A stretch of 22,407 nt of DNA, from the NCBI GenBank assembly GCA_002378125.1, contig DFRF01000035.1, positions 1,170 to 23,576 on the forward strand, in the 5' to 3' direction. Under the pieces are notes generated by a model. That model did not search any database. It worked only from the letters and a program-made list of their open reading frames with translations, and was not told where the DNA came from. This DNA comes from Rhodospirillaceae bacterium UBA3470 (GTDB lineage Bacteria; Pseudomonadota; Alphaproteobacteria; Rhodospirillales; Casp-alpha2). Positions within the stretch are counted from its first letter, which is position 1; each line of letters starts with the position of its first letter. This document shows positions 22,375 to 22,407 of the stretch, piece by piece. The position numbers and the translations under genes are program-made.

Positions 22375-22407
22375 ATGGTAACGCCAAAGTTCCTAAAGTT
22401 TGATACG
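22375..22407 (+). CDS. start of a gene leaving the window, product not identifiable
   Basis: ATG 22375 follows a good ribosome-binding site (GGGAG at 22364-22368, 6 bases before the start) and opens an in-frame run, MVTPKFLKFDT, to the window edge. It is divergent from the dehydrogenase gene across 87 bases. An enoyl-CoA hydratase often begins with a similar K-x-x-x-F-D-T strand and would supply the activity missing from its neighbour, but 11 residues are not enough to say so. Confidence 0.5.
   Translation, partial: MVTPKFLKFDT

Noticed and set aside
1..22407. tRNA or rRNA genes, CRISPR array, insertion sequence or phage genes
   Set aside because: No regularly spaced repeats, transposase, integrase or RNA gene signatures were found on reading through both strands by eye.

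Overview
The window looks like a chromosomal stretch from a proteobacterium, most likely an alphaproteobacterium. It has high-50s %GC by eye, tightly packed genes with ATGA and single-base start/stop overlaps, a Nit1/Nit2-type hydrolase, mitochondrial-DECR-like and FadN-like beta-oxidation genes, and a DUF4387 gene. No rRNA, tRNA, CRISPR array, phage gene or insertion sequence is visible. Nearly every gene encodes a small-molecule catabolic enzyme or a transporter, so this reads as an accessory catabolic region. Organism assignment is inference.

Layout. (1) 1-1190, plus: the end of a DUF4387 gene and a TesB acyl-CoA thioesterase. (2) 1187-5258, minus: two consecutive gamma-glutamyltranspeptidase-fold (Ntn-hydrolase) genes and a histidine phosphatase. 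Directly upstream, on the same strand, is an overlooked 61-codon remnant of a GntR-family regulator (UTRA-domain C-terminus, 5313-5498). (3) About 5503-5814: an AT-rich control region with an 11-bp palindrome and an extended -10 candidate. (4) 5815-8463, plus: the two subunits of a split ThDP-dependent 2-oxo acid decarboxylase (ComD/ComE-like) and an aldehyde dehydrogenase. (5) 8589-9461, minus: a Nit1/Nit2-type amidase. (6) 9555-16411, plus: D-aminoacylase-type amidohydrolase, TauD-type dioxygenase, EamA permease, acyl-CoA synthetase and two SDR enzymes, the second DECR-like. (7) 16408-17922, minus: a second acyl-CoA synthetase. (8) 18085-20797, plus: an EmrA/EmrB-type export pair followed by a terminator-like structure. 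(9) 20974-22287, minus: a 3-hydroxyacyl-CoA dehydrogenase, and from 22375 (plus) a gene that leaves the window.

How the genes may work together (inference). Four enzymes cleave amide bonds (two GGT-like, one D-aminoacylase-like, one Nit-like). Others handle a 2-oxo acid (decarboxylase plus aldehyde dehydrogenase), hydroxylate a substrate (TauD type), activate acids to CoA thioesters (two ligases) and process acyl-CoAs (DECR-like SDR, hydroxyacyl-CoA dehydrogenase, thioesterase). This fits a route in which an N-acylated or amide-bearing, amino-acid-derived compound is deacylated, converted to a 2-oxo acid, decarboxylated, oxidised to an acid and fed into CoA-dependent degradation. The substrate cannot be read from the sequence. 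No aminotransferase or amino acid oxidase lies in the window, so at least one step would have to be encoded elsewhere.

The least ordinary points are the GntR remnant, the absence in both GGT-like proteins of the residues that recognise the gamma-glutamyl group, the Tyr-to-Trp change at the expected catalytic position of the DECR-like SDR, and a FadN-like dehydrogenase with no hydratase domain.
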